Numbered from the stretch's first letter, positions 7,698 through 15,844 are shown. The stretch: DNA of 18,461 nucleotides from Firmicutes bacterium UBA5420 (GCA_002409455.1 DHNI01000092.1:836-19296), one strand, 5' to 3'. Translations and numbers: made by a program. Notes: generated from the letters alone by a model not told the origin.

Positions 7698-9104
7698 TTA
7701 ACTTCGCTGAATAAGATTCTCAAGTTCTGTGATCGTGTTCTGCAAAGATGGATCGAGTTTCAGTTCCTTCTCGATTTTCTCCACAGCATGGATCACAGTG
7801 GTATGATCTCTACCTCCGAAGGATTCGCCAATTTCCGGTAGGGAATGGTCTGTCAAATGGCGGATCAGATACATGGCAACTTGCCTGGGAAAGGTAATGT
7901 TGCGGGTACGGCGTTTTGATTTCATATCGGCTACTTTAATTGAGTAGTGATCAGCCACTACATCCATAATACCCTCGGTAGTAATGGGCTTGTTTGCCGG
8001 AGCTTTCAAGATATCCTTTAAGGCAGTGGCCACGGTTTCTAAGTCTAGTGGTGCGTTGTGTAAATTACATTGTGCGTTAACCCGAACCAAAGCCCCTTCG
8101 AGCTCTCGAATATTCGATTGGACATGGGTGGCGATGTAGCTTAGGACTTCGTGAGATATCTCCAAATTATCATCAATAGCTTTTTTGCGCAAAATGGCAA
8201 CTCTAGTCTCCAGATCAGGTGGTTGAATGTCGGCGGTAAGCCCCCATTCAAAACGGCTCCTTAGGCGTTCTTCTAAGGTAGGAATATCTTTAGGAGGTCG
8301 ATCAGATGAGATGATAATCTGCCGATCTGCTTGGTAAAGGGCGTTGAATGTGTGGAAAAACTCTTCTTGGGTCGACTCTTTGCCTGCGACAAATTGGATA
8401 TCGTCCACTAAGAGGATGTCCACATTGCGGTACTTATTGCGGAAGTCTACCATCGACTTCTTACCGATAGCCGAAATCAAATCGTTAGTAAAGGTTTCTG
8501 AGGTAACATAGACTACAGAAATATTCGGATCCTGTTCCACGGCATAATGGCCGATTGCGTGCATTAAATGCGTCTTGCCAAGACCAACCCCTCCGTAGAG
8601 AAAAAGGGGATTGTAAGCTTTTGCTGGCCCTTCTGCCACTGCCAAGGAGGCGGCGTGGGCAAAGCGATTTGAGTTACCCACAACAAACGATTCAAAGGTA
8701 TAACGGGGATTTAAAATAGACGACATAGGCCCCGGTTCCCTTATAGGAAGATCTACGATGGGCTCTTCTTCCAAAGGCTTTGTTCTTACATGGGGTCGTG
8801 GCTCTTCTTCGTAGATGCGCTCATCTGGCGTTGAAAGCGATTTCACACCCTTGGGGATCGTAAACTTGATATCCCAGTCGCGGTTGGCTACCTGCCGCAG
8901 GGTTTTCTGCAGGGGATTTACGTAACGTGCCTCTACCCAGTCTTTTGTAAACTCGTTGGGAAATTCAATGTATAATGTACTGCCATCGAGTTGTACCGGA
9001 CGGCTGTTTTTTAGCCAGGCGTCAAAGGAACGTTCTGGTAAATCAGCGGCCATGATTTCCAGAACTTCATCCCATACTAAAATTAGCTGGTTTAGTTGTT
9101 CCAT
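7698..9104 (-). CDS. dnaA: Chromosomal replication initiator DnaA
   Basis: DnaA is the AAA+ initiator that binds DnaA boxes, forms an ATP-dependent filament and opens the origin. The protein has 468 residues. Domain I is at about 1-85 and is followed by a charged, proline-containing linker (about 90-128). Domain III carries Walker A GGVGLGKT (171-178) and Walker B LLVDDIQF (231-238), with sensor 1 in IIISSDRP. Domain IV carries the DNA-binding signature FGGRDHTTVIHA (429-440). The ATG start has a GGGAGGT ribosome binding site six bases upstream. The 5' flank is the main DnaA-box array, so the gene is probably autoregulated, although I could not identify its promoter. The 3' flank carries the probable unwinding site. 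Confidence 0.99.
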   Translation of the reverse strand: MEQLNQLILVWDEVLEIMAADLPERSFDAWLKNSRPVQLDGSTLYIEFPNEFTKDWVEARYVNPLQKTLRQVANRDWDIKFTIPKGVKSLSTPDERIYEEEPRPHVRTKPLEEEPIVDLPIREPGPMSSILNPRYTFESFVVGNSNRFAHAASLAVAEGPAKAYNPLFLYGGVGLGKTHLMHAIGHYAVEQDPNISVVYVTSETFTNDLISAIGKKSMVDFRNKYRNVDILLVDDIQFVAGKESTQEEFFHTFNALYQADRQIIISSDRPPKDIPTLEERLRSRFEWGLTADIQPPDLETRVAILRKKAIDDNLEISHEVLSYIATHVQSNIRELEGALVRVNAQCNLHNAPLDLETVATALKDILKAPANKPITTEGIMDVVADHYSIKVADMKSKRRTRNITFPRQVAMYLIRHLTDHSLPEIGESFGGRDHTTVIHAVEKIEKELKLDPSLQNTITELENLIQRS

Positions 9105-9608
9105 AAGCTAACCTCCCGATGCTTGTTCACAGTCTAATTCTTGATTTATCCACAAGCTCCTGCTTTTGCTTGTGTCAGAGTGCACAATGTTTCCTCAGGG
9201 TTATCCACAGAAGGGAGATCTCCGAGGAGGTATTCTTCACCAATAATACCGCAGTTTATCCACAAATTCAACAGCTTATCCACAAAAACGCGAAATCCCT
9301 GTTGGTAGCTACCATGTGTGGAAAAGAGACGGTTTCTCCCCAAAATTATACACAGAATGATCACAACTTTTTTGCGCAAAGAAGATTAAATTGTGTATAA
9401 AATTGTCTAACGAGCTAAAAAGGGGTGGGATAAATTATCCACAGGCAGAAATTCCACAGTTATCCCCAGGTTATGCACAAGTTGTGGATAAAATAGTGGC
9501 TTGGCATGGGCAGATCAGGTGTGGGAACATGTGTTTAGATCTTTTATCCACAAGTTGGGGACATTTCCTTGTGAACTCTGTGTATAATTGTGTGGCGATC
9601 GATTGCTA
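9105..9608. other. oriC DnaA-box array between dnaA and rpmH
   Basis: This gene-free stretch is filled with DnaA boxes. Perfect TTATCCACA boxes on the plus strand are at 9146-9154, 9201-9209, 9256-9264, 9276-9284, 9435-9443 and 9544-9552. One on the minus strand is at 9483-9491. Boxes matching the looser TTATNCACA consensus are at 9346-9354 and 9471-9479 (plus), and 9392-9400 and 9579-9587 (minus). One-mismatch boxes are at 9317-9325 (TGTGGAAAA) and 9460-9468 (TTATCCCCA). The densest part, 9435-9491, holds four boxes at 9435, 9460, 9471 and 9483. The array probably acts in initiation and in regulating dnaA and possibly rpmH. I saw no gene in it. Confidence 0.93.
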
Positions 9609-9638
9609 TTGACATGGTTTTGTAAAGTACGATATAAT
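9609..9638 (+). promoter_or_regulatory. Sigma-A type promoter of rpmH
   Basis: There is a perfect -35 TTGACA at 9609-9614 and a perfect -10 TATAAT at 9633-9638, with an 18-nt spacer. Transcription would start near 9645, about 37 nt before the rpmH ATG. This is the strongest promoter seen in the window and probably serves rpmH to jag. A DnaA box (9579-9587) ends 21 nt upstream of the -35 element. Confidence 0.9.
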
Positions 9639-9681
9639 CGCTTTGACTGTCGTTTGCTTTGTTGTGAAGGGGGGAAGACTT

Positions 9682-9816
9682 ATGAAGAGGACATATCAAC
9701 CTAAGAATCGTAGAAGAAAACGCCTGCATGGCTTTCGCTCAAGAATGAAGACTACCGCTGGTCGCAGGGTTTTGGCCCGCAGACGGACAAGAGGGCGCAA
9801 GACTCTCTCTGCTTAA
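9682..9816 (+). CDS. rpmH: Ribosomal protein L34 (bL34)
   Basis: This 44-residue, very basic protein begins MKRTYQPKNRRRKRLHGFRS and ends RRTRGRKTLSA, the classic bL34 sequence. It is a structural component of the large ribosomal subunit. The full KRTxQPxxRRRKxxHGFRxRM signature is present, with a normal length. The ATG follows a purine-rich AAGGGGGG ribosome binding site with a 7-nt spacer. It is the first gene rightwards of the origin, directly behind a consensus promoter, and rnpA follows 58 nt later, the standard pairing in bacteria. Confidence 0.98.
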   Translation: MKRTYQPKNRRRKRLHGFRSRMKTTAGRRVLARRRTRGRKTLSA

Positions 9817-9874
9817 TGTTCTTCAGATTTCGTTTGAGGAATAAGGGTAGTTTGGACGCTCGGGAGGTTTTAAC

Positions 9875-10243
9875 GTGGAGCGTTTAAAGAATCCTCAGGA
9901 ATTTAGTGTAGTCTATAAACAGGGGAAACCAAACTTTGGCAAGTATGTGGTAGTCTCGGTTCTACCCATAGACAAAAGCGTCTCGCGGGTAGGTTTTGCC
10001 GTAGGCAAAAAGGTTGGGAACGCGGTGGCCCGTAACAAAATCAAAAGAAGGCTCAGAGCGATTATGCAAAGCCAGGCTAAGCGCGTATCCCCTGGGTTTG
10101 ACGTAGTGATCGGAGCCAAACAAAAGTCAGTCACCGCTAGTTACAGAGAGTTAGAAGACGATTTAGGCCGGGTGCTAAAGAAGTCAGGCCTTGTGGCCTG
10201 TGCTCGAAGTGAATCCACCAGGGTTGGTGAAGAGCATGCTTAA
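9875..10243 (+). CDS. rnpA: Ribonuclease P protein component
   Basis: RnpA is the protein subunit of RNase P, which assists the catalytic RNA in removing 5' leaders from precursor tRNAs. The protein has 122 residues. It starts MERLKNPQEFSVVYKQGK and contains VGFAVGKKVGNAVARNKIKRRLR (about 39-61), which includes the family RNA-binding motif. In that motif the usual RNR is RNK (53-55). The start is GTG at 9875-9877, with a GGGAGGT ribosome binding site upstream. The C-terminal tail beyond about residue 110 (RSESTRVGEEHA) is not conserved. The last 8 nt overlap the start of yidD, so the two are probably translationally coupled. Confidence 0.96.
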   Translation: MERLKNPQEFSVVYKQGKPNFGKYVVVSVLPIDKSVSRVGFAVGKKVGNAVARNKIKRRLRAIMQSQAKRVSPGFDVVIGAKQKSVTASYRELEDDLGRVLKKSGLVACARSESTRVGEEHA

Positions 10244-10442
10244 GGTGGCGCTCTTTTTCATTAGGGGGTATCAGAGGTTTATCTCGCCGGTGTTACCCCG
10301 CAGTTGCCGGTTTTACCCCACTTGTTCTGAATACGCCATCCAGGCTATTGGTAAGCATGGGTGGAAGGGTCTGTGGTTGGCCATAAAGAGAATTGGCAGA
10401 TGCCATCCTTGGCATCCGGGAGGTTATGATCCCGTTCCTTAG
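10236..10442 (+). CDS. yidD: Membrane protein insertion efficiency factor YidD
   Basis: YidD is a small membrane-associated protein that assists YidC-dependent insertion. From the ATG at 10236 the protein has 68 residues. An N-terminal amphipathic helix (MLKVALFFIRGYQRFISP) is followed by the family core PRSCRFYPTCSEYAIQAIGK and the C-terminal RCHPWHPGGYDPVP. The conserved cysteines are at 24, 30 and 56. The reading frame is open further upstream inside rnpA, but the extra residues are not family-like and the ATG gives the normal length. The ATG overlaps the end of rnpA by 8 nt. The yidC ribosome binding site follows almost at once, so the three genes form one unit. Confidence 0.95.
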   Translation: MLKVALFFIRGYQRFISPVLPRSCRFYPTCSEYAIQAIGKHGWKGLWLAIKRIGRCHPWHPGGYDPVP

Positions 10443-10464
10443 TTGATTGGAGGGTTTTACCTTG

Positions 10465-11079
10465 ATGGATTTTATTGCCGGGGGGCTTGGCTGGGTACTC
10501 GCGCAAATAGTAGCGGTAACGCACAGTTACGGACTTGGTATCATTCTTACCACTCTTATTGTTCGTTTATTGCTTTTTCCTCTCACGTTGAGCCAAAATA
10601 AAAGCATGGTTGCCATGCGTAAGATACAACCAGAGTTAAATGAGATTAATAAGAAGTACGCGAATAATAAGGAAGAACAGCAAAAGCTCACCATGGAGCT
10701 CTATCAGAAGCATAAGATTAACCCCTTAGGTGGGTGTCTGCCTATGCTTGTACAGCTCCCCATTTTATGGGCTTTTTTCCGGGTGCTGCAAAATATTCCA
10801 GCAGATGAGACCGCTGTATTTTTTGGACTTTGGATACTTAGTGAAGCCGATCCGTTTTATATCTTCCCCATTTTAGCCGCTGCAACTACCTTCCTGCAAA
10901 GTAAGCTATCTATGACAGGAGATGCTGGCCAACAGAAATCCATGTTGATTGTAATGCCACTTATGATTGGATTTTTCAGCTTGAGCTTACCCTCGGGGTT
11001 GGTCTTGTATTGGATTACGAGCAATGTATTTTCCATTGTGCAACAGGCGTGGATCAATAAGTTGTATCCCGTGAATTAA
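10465..11079 (+). CDS. yidC: Membrane protein insertase YidC/SpoIIIJ/Oxa1 family
   Basis: YidC inserts membrane proteins alone or with SecYEG. From the ATG at 10465 the protein has 204 residues, the short clostridial type with five predicted membrane segments. The conserved groove arginine is Arg34, in LIVRLLLFPLT. It is followed by a charged cytoplasmic coil (about 50-80) and the NPLGGCLPMLVQLP motif. Three more hydrophobic segments follow, the last with SGLVLYWITSN. No signal peptide or lipobox is seen, unlike Bacillus SpoIIIJ. The GGAGG at 10449-10453 is the ribosome binding site, so the TTG at 10447 cannot be the start. A TTG at 10462, seven bases after that site, is a possible alternative start two codons... 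one codon upstream of the ATG. jag follows 12 nt later. Confidence 0.94.
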   Translation: MDFIAGGLGWVLAQIVAVTHSYGLGIILTTLIVRLLLFPLTLSQNKSMVAMRKIQPELNEINKKYANNKEEQQKLTMELYQKHKINPLGGCLPMLVQLPILWAFFRVLQNIPADETAVFFGLWILSEADPFYIFPILAAATTFLQSKLSMTGDAGQQKSMLIVMPLMIGFFSLSLPSGLVLYWITSNVFSIVQQAWINKLYPVN

Positions 11080-11091
11080 GGGGGCCAAATA

Positions 11092-11721
11092 ATGAAGTCG
11101 ATAGAAGTAGTCGCTCGGACGGTGGAGGAAGCCATCGCCGAAGCGCTTCGCGAGCTGCAAGTTGAGCGCGATGATGTTGAAGTGACGATTCTAGAAGAAG
11201 GAAATAAGGGGTTTTTGGGGATTCTAGGTTCCAAGCAGGCCAAGGTGCGCGTGGAGAAAAAAGTGCCTGAATACGAGGTTAAATTAGAAAAGGCCCTGGA
11301 GTTTATGGGCGAGCTTTTTGGGCACATGGGTCTTAACCCGACTATCACCGGACAGGCTGACGAGGAGAGCGTAAATCTGCATATTGAGGGTGACGATCTG
11401 GGCATCTTGATTGGGCGCAGAGGCCAAACCCTCGATAGCTTGCAATACCTTACTAGCCTAGCGGTGAATCGTCAGGGAGGCGAATGGATTAGGATTAACC
11501 TTGACATCGGCGACTATCGGGCCAAACGAGAAGAAAGCCTGCGGTCTTTGGCCCAAAGGGCGGCTATGAAGGTAGAATCGTCTGGACGTAGGGTGGCCTT
11601 AGATGCCATGAATGCAGCTGAACGGCGCATTGTCCATCAGGAACTGCAGGAATTTGGAGGCGTAACAACCCAGAGTGAAGGGCAAGAGCCTTATCGCCGC
11701 GTGATAATTCTTCCTGAATAA
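11092..11721 (+). CDS. jag: RNA-binding protein Jag/KhpB
   Basis: Jag (KhpB) is an RNA-binding protein of Gram-positive bacteria, linked to control of cell division and envelope functions, often as a partner of KhpA. The protein has 209 residues. The N-terminal Jag-N domain (1-50) contains the EEGNKGFLGILGSKQAKV motif. A KH domain follows with the GxxG loop in LIGRRGQTLDSLQYL (about 105-119). A C-terminal R3H domain carries the Arg-x3-His motif in AERRIVHQELQE. The ATG start has an AAGGGGG ribosome binding site overlapping the yidC stop region. The gene follows yidC by 12 nt, the standard arrangement, and is followed by an intrinsic terminator. It is the last gene of the rpmH unit. Confidence 0.96.
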   Translation: MKSIEVVARTVEEAIAEALRELQVERDDVEVTILEEGNKGFLGILGSKQAKVRVEKKVPEYEVKLEKALEFMGELFGHMGLNPTITGQADEESVNLHIEGDDLGILIGRRGQTLDSLQYLTSLAVNRQGGEWIRINLDIGDYRAKREESLRSLAQRAAMKVESSGRRVALDAMNAAERRIVHQELQEFGGVTTQSEGQEPYRRVIILPE

Positions 11722-11746
11722 GGGTTAAACGGATGGAACGTTCTGG

Positions 11747-11796
11747 GGGCATTACAGAATGAACGACACAAAGTTCATTTTGTAGGCCCTTTTTTT
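11747..11796 (+). terminator. Intrinsic terminator after jag
   Basis: An 11-bp stem pairs ACAGAATGAAC (11754-11764) with GTTCATTTTGT (11773-11783), with one G-U pair and an 8-nt loop. Below a small internal loop, GGGC (11747-11750) pairs with GCCC (11786-11789). A run of seven T follows (11790-11796). It separates the rpmH-jag unit from mnmE. Confidence 0.9.
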
Positions 11797-11802
11797 GTTT
11801 TG

Positions 11803-11811
11803 TGGTAGAAT
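11803..11811 (+). promoter_or_regulatory. Possible extended -10 promoter of mnmE
   Basis: TGGTAGAAT is an extended -10 element (TGn plus TAGAAT, one mismatch from TATAAT). It lies directly after the jag terminator and 19 nt before the mnmE ATG. No good -35 element is present, since the terminator occupies that place. Transcription would begin near 11818, almost at the ribosome binding site, giving a very short leader. Read-through from upstream is the alternative. Confidence 0.4.
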
Positions 11812-11830
11812 AAAGACTGAGGTGATGGCA

Positions 11831-13222
11831 ATGAAAGATGCAACCATTGCAGCTGTGGCTACCCCCGTAGGTGAAGGGGGTATTGGTGTTGTGCGCTTAA
11901 GTGGACCTGAAGCTATAGCGATCGCCGATCTGGTATTTCAAGGGATGCAGGGAGGCAAACTAGACGATCACCGTGAGGATCGGTTACGCTATGGTAAAGT
12001 GGTGGATCCTCAAACAGGAAAAACGGTAGATGAAGTGTTAGCTTTGGTTATGCGTGCCCCCCATTCCTATACTGCAGAGGATGTGGTAGAGCTCCAGTGT
12101 CACGGAGGCGTTGTTGTGGTGGCAGAAGTTTTGTCTCTGTGCCTAAAGCTCGGTGCAACGATGGCGGAACCTGGAGAGTTCACGAAGCGGGCCTTCTTGA
12201 ACGGTCGCCTGGATTTGAGCCAGGCTGAAGCCGTAATGGATATTGTTCGTTCTCCGACTCGGCTGGGTTTGGAAGTTGCGGTGGATCAACTAGAAGGTAG
12301 TTTGAGTAGGCGTATCAAGGGAATTCAAGAGTCTTTATATCAAATCATGGTACAAGTAGAAGCCAGTATTGATTTTCCTGAAGATGATCTTCCCGATGTC
12401 GAATTGGGAGAAATTGAACATACGCTCAAACTTGCCTTGACCGACATTGCGGAGCTTCTTCATACAGCCGATGATGGCAAGATCTTGCGAGAAGGCCTAA
12501 AGACTGTAATTACTGGCAAGCCCAACGTAGGAAAATCTAGTCTTTTGAATACATTACTAGATGAGAATCGAGCCCTAGTTACCGATATTCCAGGAACCAC
12601 AAGAGACAGCATTGAAGAGGTAGTGAATCTGCGCGGCGTGCCCTTGCGTCTGATAGACACCGCGGGAATCAGAGAAAGTGGCGATGTGGTGGAACAGCTG
12701 GGCGTAGCACGTAGCCTAGATTTGCTAAAGGAAGCAGATTTGGTATTACACGTGCTAGATCGTAGTGACGCCCTGACGGCAGATGATTTTGATGTCTTAG
12801 AGCGTACAAAAGAAAAGAGACGTGTTGTGCTGATTAATAAAGTAGATTTGCCACCCCTTTGGGGTATTTCAGACTTGGGAGATGTGGGAGATTCGCCTAT
12901 ACTCGAAATGTCTCTCCTCCAGGAGAGTCGCCAAGTTGTTCAGACTCTAGGTGACGTTATCTTAGGTCTCATAGGTAGGGGGAGCATTACAAGCTTTGCC
13001 GGTTCGCGGGCCTTTATTACTCGCGCTAGACATAAACAGGCTCTGCAACAAGCGGAGTTAGCGCTACAAGATTCGCTCGCGACAGTGAATCAAGGCTTCC
13101 CCCTTGATCTAATTGCAGTAGATTTGTACGCTGCTTTGGAACATCTGGGGGAAATCACCGGCGAAACGGTGCGGGAGAATGTGCTCGATCGCATTTTTGC
13201 CCAATTTTGTATTGGGAAGTAG
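11831..13222 (+). CDS. mnmE: tRNA modification GTPase MnmE
   Basis: MnmE acts with MnmG to install the aminomethyl/carboxymethylaminomethyl group at C5 of the wobble uridine of certain tRNAs. From the ATG at 11831 the protein has 463 residues. The N-terminal tetrahydrofolate-binding domain starts DATIAAVATPVGEGGIGVVR. The inserted G domain shows G1 GKPNVGKS (229-236), G2 DIPGTTRD (252-259), G3 DTAG (276-279) and G4 NKVD (336-339). The chain ends FCIGK, with the catalytic cysteine. The open frame extends upstream to a TTG inside the terminator T-run, but the GAGGTG ribosome binding site at 11819-11824 points to the ATG six bases downstream. mnmG follows after 16 nt. Confidence 0.97.
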   Translation: MKDATIAAVATPVGEGGIGVVRLSGPEAIAIADLVFQGMQGGKLDDHREDRLRYGKVVDPQTGKTVDEVLALVMRAPHSYTAEDVVELQCHGGVVVVAEVLSLCLKLGATMAEPGEFTKRAFLNGRLDLSQAEAVMDIVRSPTRLGLEVAVDQLEGSLSRRIKGIQESLYQIMVQVEASIDFPEDDLPDVELGEIEHTLKLALTDIAELLHTADDGKILREGLKTVITGKPNVGKSSLLNTLLDENRALVTDIPGTTRDSIEEVVNLRGVPLRLIDTAGIRESGDVVEQLGVARSLDLLKEADLVLHVLDRSDALTADDFDVLERTKEKRRVVLINKVDLPPLWGISDLGDVGDSPILEMSLLQESRQVVQTLGDVILGLIGRGSITSFAGSRAFITRARHKQALQQAELALQDSLATVNQGFPLDLIAVDLYAALEHLGEITGETVRENVLDRIFAQFCIGK

Positions 13223-13238
13223 TAGGAAGGGGTTAGCT

Positions 13239-15104
13239 ATGCCTCAGAGTTATGACGTGATCGTGGTTGGAGCTGGACATGCAGGAGCCGAAGCGGCCTT
13301 GGCTGCTGCACGCATGGGTCAAAGGGTGGTCATTTTCACCTTAAATTTGGATAATGTCGCCCTGCTGCCCTGCAATCCAAGCATTGGCGGATCTGGAAAG
13401 GCCACTTTAGTTCGTGAAGTTGATGCCCTAGGCGGCGAGATGGGCAAAAATTGTGATGCTACTTTGATGCAAATGCGCATGTTAAATACCAGGCGCGGTC
13501 CCGCGGTACAGGCTCTAAGAGTACAGCTGGATCGGAAGCTCTACCAGAGACGCATGAAGAACATCTTAGAAACCACGGACAATGTTTATCTTAAGGAAGC
13601 ACTCGTTACAGATCTACTCGTCGAAAATGGAGCCATGAAGGGTGTTATTCTACGCGGAGGCGTAGAAATTCATGCTCCTTGTGTGATCTTGGCTACCGGC
13701 ACCTACCTGCGGGCGGTCATTCACATAGGAGAACAGCAATATGAATCGGGGCCGCAAGGGCAGCATACAGCAGTGGCCCTAGCTGATGCTTTAGCTAAGT
13801 GGCTTCCCATAGTACGCTTTAAGACGGGTACGCCTCCCCGGGTTAACCTCCGTTCTCTTAACTATGATCGTTTAGAGAAACTGCCCGGCGATCCCCATAT
13901 CCCTGGCTTTTCCTTTGAAACAACCAGCTTAGATATTGAGCAAGTCCCTTGCTGGGTGACGTATACAACCAAGGAGACTCACCGCATAATCCGGGATAAC
14001 TTGAGCCGTACATCCATGTATAGTGGTGCCATTACTGGAGCAGGGCCTCGCTACTGCCCTTCGATTGAAAGTAAGATTGTGGAATTTCCGAACCGAGAGA
14101 GCCACCAGATTTTCGTTGAACCCGAGGGCTGGCAGACGAATGAGGCGTATCTAAGTGGGGTCTCCACTTCCCTTCCCTACGAAATACAAGAGGAGATGCT
14201 CAAAACCATCCCTGGCTTTGAAGCGGTGGAGATTTTGCGTCCGGCCTATGCTATTGAATATGACTGCATTGATCCCTTAGCACTGGGAGCTTCTCTGGAA
14301 AGCAAGGATATTGCTGGACTTTTCCTAGCAGGGCAGATCAATGGTACTTCTGGGTATGAAGAGGCTGCAGCTCAGGGCATTGTAGCAGGTATTAACGCCT
14401 CACGCTTTTTGCGTGGCCAAGATGCTGTAATTATTCCCCGCTCCCAAGGGTATATTGGGGTTCTAATTGACGATTTGGTCACTAAGGGTGTAACGGAGCC
14501 CTATCGCATGATGACATCCCGCTCGGAATATCGCCTTTCTTTGCGTATGGACAATGCCGATGCACGTTTCACCCCCCTTGGCTACTCCTTGGGGTTGATT
14601 TCTCCGCAGCGTTACGGAGCTTTTCAGAATAAACAAACGCAGATTCATGAAGAGGTGGAGCGTCTAAACAAGACTACATTGGGAGGTACCCCTGAGGTAA
14701 ATGAGAGACTTCAGGAACTTAAGACAGCTCCCCTTAAGCATGGGGTGAGTTTGGCGGATCTTTTGCGTCGCCCTGAGTTGAAATACCAGGATCTAGAGAA
14801 TTTTACGGAGTTGCCAGAGCTACCCCCCTTTGTTTCAGAACAGGTAGAGATACAAGTTAAGTATCATGGTTACTTGGCCCGGCAAGAAGCGGCTATTGAA
14901 CGCTTTGACAAAATGGAAAAGAAACGATTGTCCGCAGACTTCCCTTATCACGAAGTAAAGGGTCTATCTAGAGAAGCAACCACTCGGTTAAGTGAGATTA
15001 AGCCAAGTTCTGTGGGCCAGGCTTCTAGGGTTTCTGGAGTTAACCCAGCTGATATTAATGTTTTGCTTGTCTATCTTGAACAGCAGCAACGGAGGTCAGA
15101 TTAA
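13239..15104 (+). CDS. mnmG: tRNA uridine 5-carboxymethylaminomethyl modification enzyme MnmG
   Basis: MnmG (GidA) is the FAD-dependent partner of MnmE in wobble-uridine modification. From the ATG at 13239 the protein has 621 residues, a normal length. The FAD-binding Rossmann motif is DVIVVGAGHAGAEAA, with GAGHAG at 11-16. It is followed by family blocks LLPCNPSIGGSGKATLVREV, MLNTRRGPAVQALR, FKTGTPPRV and LFLAGQINGTSGYEEAAAQG. A GGAAGGGG ribosome binding site precedes the ATG. The frame is open further upstream into mnmE, but those 20 residues are the mnmE end in another frame. The stop codon overlaps the rsmG start by one base (TAATG). Confidence 0.98.
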   Translation: MPQSYDVIVVGAGHAGAEAALAAARMGQRVVIFTLNLDNVALLPCNPSIGGSGKATLVREVDALGGEMGKNCDATLMQMRMLNTRRGPAVQALRVQLDRKLYQRRMKNILETTDNVYLKEALVTDLLVENGAMKGVILRGGVEIHAPCVILATGTYLRAVIHIGEQQYESGPQGQHTAVALADALAKWLPIVRFKTGTPPRVNLRSLNYDRLEKLPGDPHIPGFSFETTSLDIEQVPCWVTYTTKETHRIIRDNLSRTSMYSGAITGAGPRYCPSIESKIVEFPNRESHQIFVEPEGWQTNEAYLSGVSTSLPYEIQEEMLKTIPGFEAVEILRPAYAIEYDCIDPLALGASLESKDIAGLFLAGQINGTSGYEEAAAQGIVAGINASRFLRGQDAVIIPRSQGYIGVLIDDLVTKGVTEPYRMMTSRSEYRLSLRMDNADARFTPLGYSLGLISPQRYGAFQNKQTQIHEEVERLNKTTLGGTPEVNERLQELKTAPLKHGVSLADLLRRPELKYQDLENFTELPELPPFVSEQVEIQVKYHGYLARQEAAIERFDKMEKKRLSADFPYHEVKGLSREATTRLSEIKPSSVGQASRVSGVNPADINVLLVYLEQQQRRSD

Positions 15105-15835
15105 TGGACTCTTATGCTTCACGCTTTCAATCTACTTTGCTGCAGGGATTGCAGAACTGGGAATTAGAGGATCTCTCAGGCTCCCTTCCCTCCTTGACGG
15201 CCTTCGCAGAATCCATTGTTGAGGCGAACAAAAACCTAAACTTGACCCGGCTCGTGGATCCGGAGGAGATGGCGGTGAAAAACATTTTGGATAGCTTAGG
15301 TCTGCTGCGCCTAGAGTGGCCTTTGAACCTAAGTTGCCTTGATCTCGGAACCGGTGCTGGTTTTCCAGGCGTCCCCCTCGCTGTTTGTCGACCGGAGTGG
15401 AGCGTTGTGCTTTTGGATTCACTTCGTAAACGTCTGCGCTTCTTGGAGGGGGCTACTAAAGATCTAGGACTCGCCCATGTACGCACCTTACACGCCAGGG
15501 CTGAAGATGTCGGTCAAGATAAGAACCATAGGCAGAGCTACGATCTCGTTGTCAGCCGGGCGGTAGCCCACTTACCTGTTCTTTTAGAGTTGGCCACTCC
15601 CTTGGTTAAGGTAGGTGGTTGCTTTGTGGCTTACAAATCAAGTGAAGCAGAGGCGGAATTGAGGGGGAGCTCCGGTGCCATGTCCAAACTCAACATAAAG
15701 CTAGAACAGGTGTTCGAAATGGAGCTGCCGCTTTCCATGGGGGAACGTCGTCTATTGGTATTTAGAAAGGTTGCGCCTACTCCCCCATCGTTTCCTCGTA
15801 GAGCCGGATTACCCAATAAGCAACCTTTAGAATAG
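15104..15835 (+). CDS. rsmG: 16S rRNA (guanine-N7)-methyltransferase RsmG
   Basis: RsmG (GidB) methylates N7 of G527 of 16S rRNA using S-adenosylmethionine. The protein has 243 residues. The SAM-binding motif is CLDLGTGAGFPGVPLAV (about 78-94). It is preceded by NLNLTRL and KNILDSL, and followed by VVSRAVAHLPVLLEL, all typical of the family. The C-terminus (about 225-243) is proline-rich and not conserved. The ATG shares one base with the mnmG stop (TAATG), and the GGAGGTC ribosome binding site lies inside the end of mnmG, so translation is probably coupled. A terminator begins 9 nt after the stop codon. Confidence 0.97.
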   Translation: MDSYASRFQSTLLQGLQNWELEDLSGSLPSLTAFAESIVEANKNLNLTRLVDPEEMAVKNILDSLGLLRLEWPLNLSCLDLGTGAGFPGVPLAVCRPEWSVVLLDSLRKRLRFLEGATKDLGLAHVRTLHARAEDVGQDKNHRQSYDLVVSRAVAHLPVLLELATPLVKVGGCFVAYKSSEAEAELRGSSGAMSKLNIKLEQVFEMELPLSMGERRLLVFRKVAPTPPSFPRRAGLPNKQPLE

Positions 15836-15844
15836 GCTACAATG

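Noticed and set aside
9345..9350. A minus-strand TATAAT as the dnaA -10 element
   Set aside because: It overlaps a DnaA box (TTATACACA), has no acceptable -35 at 16-18 nt and would give a leader of about 240 nt. The dnaA promoter stays unassigned.
11736..11743. GAACGTTC palindrome before the jag terminator
   Set aside because: It is only eight bases, with no known matching factor and no second copy nearby. It could compete weakly with the terminator stem, but the evidence is too thin.
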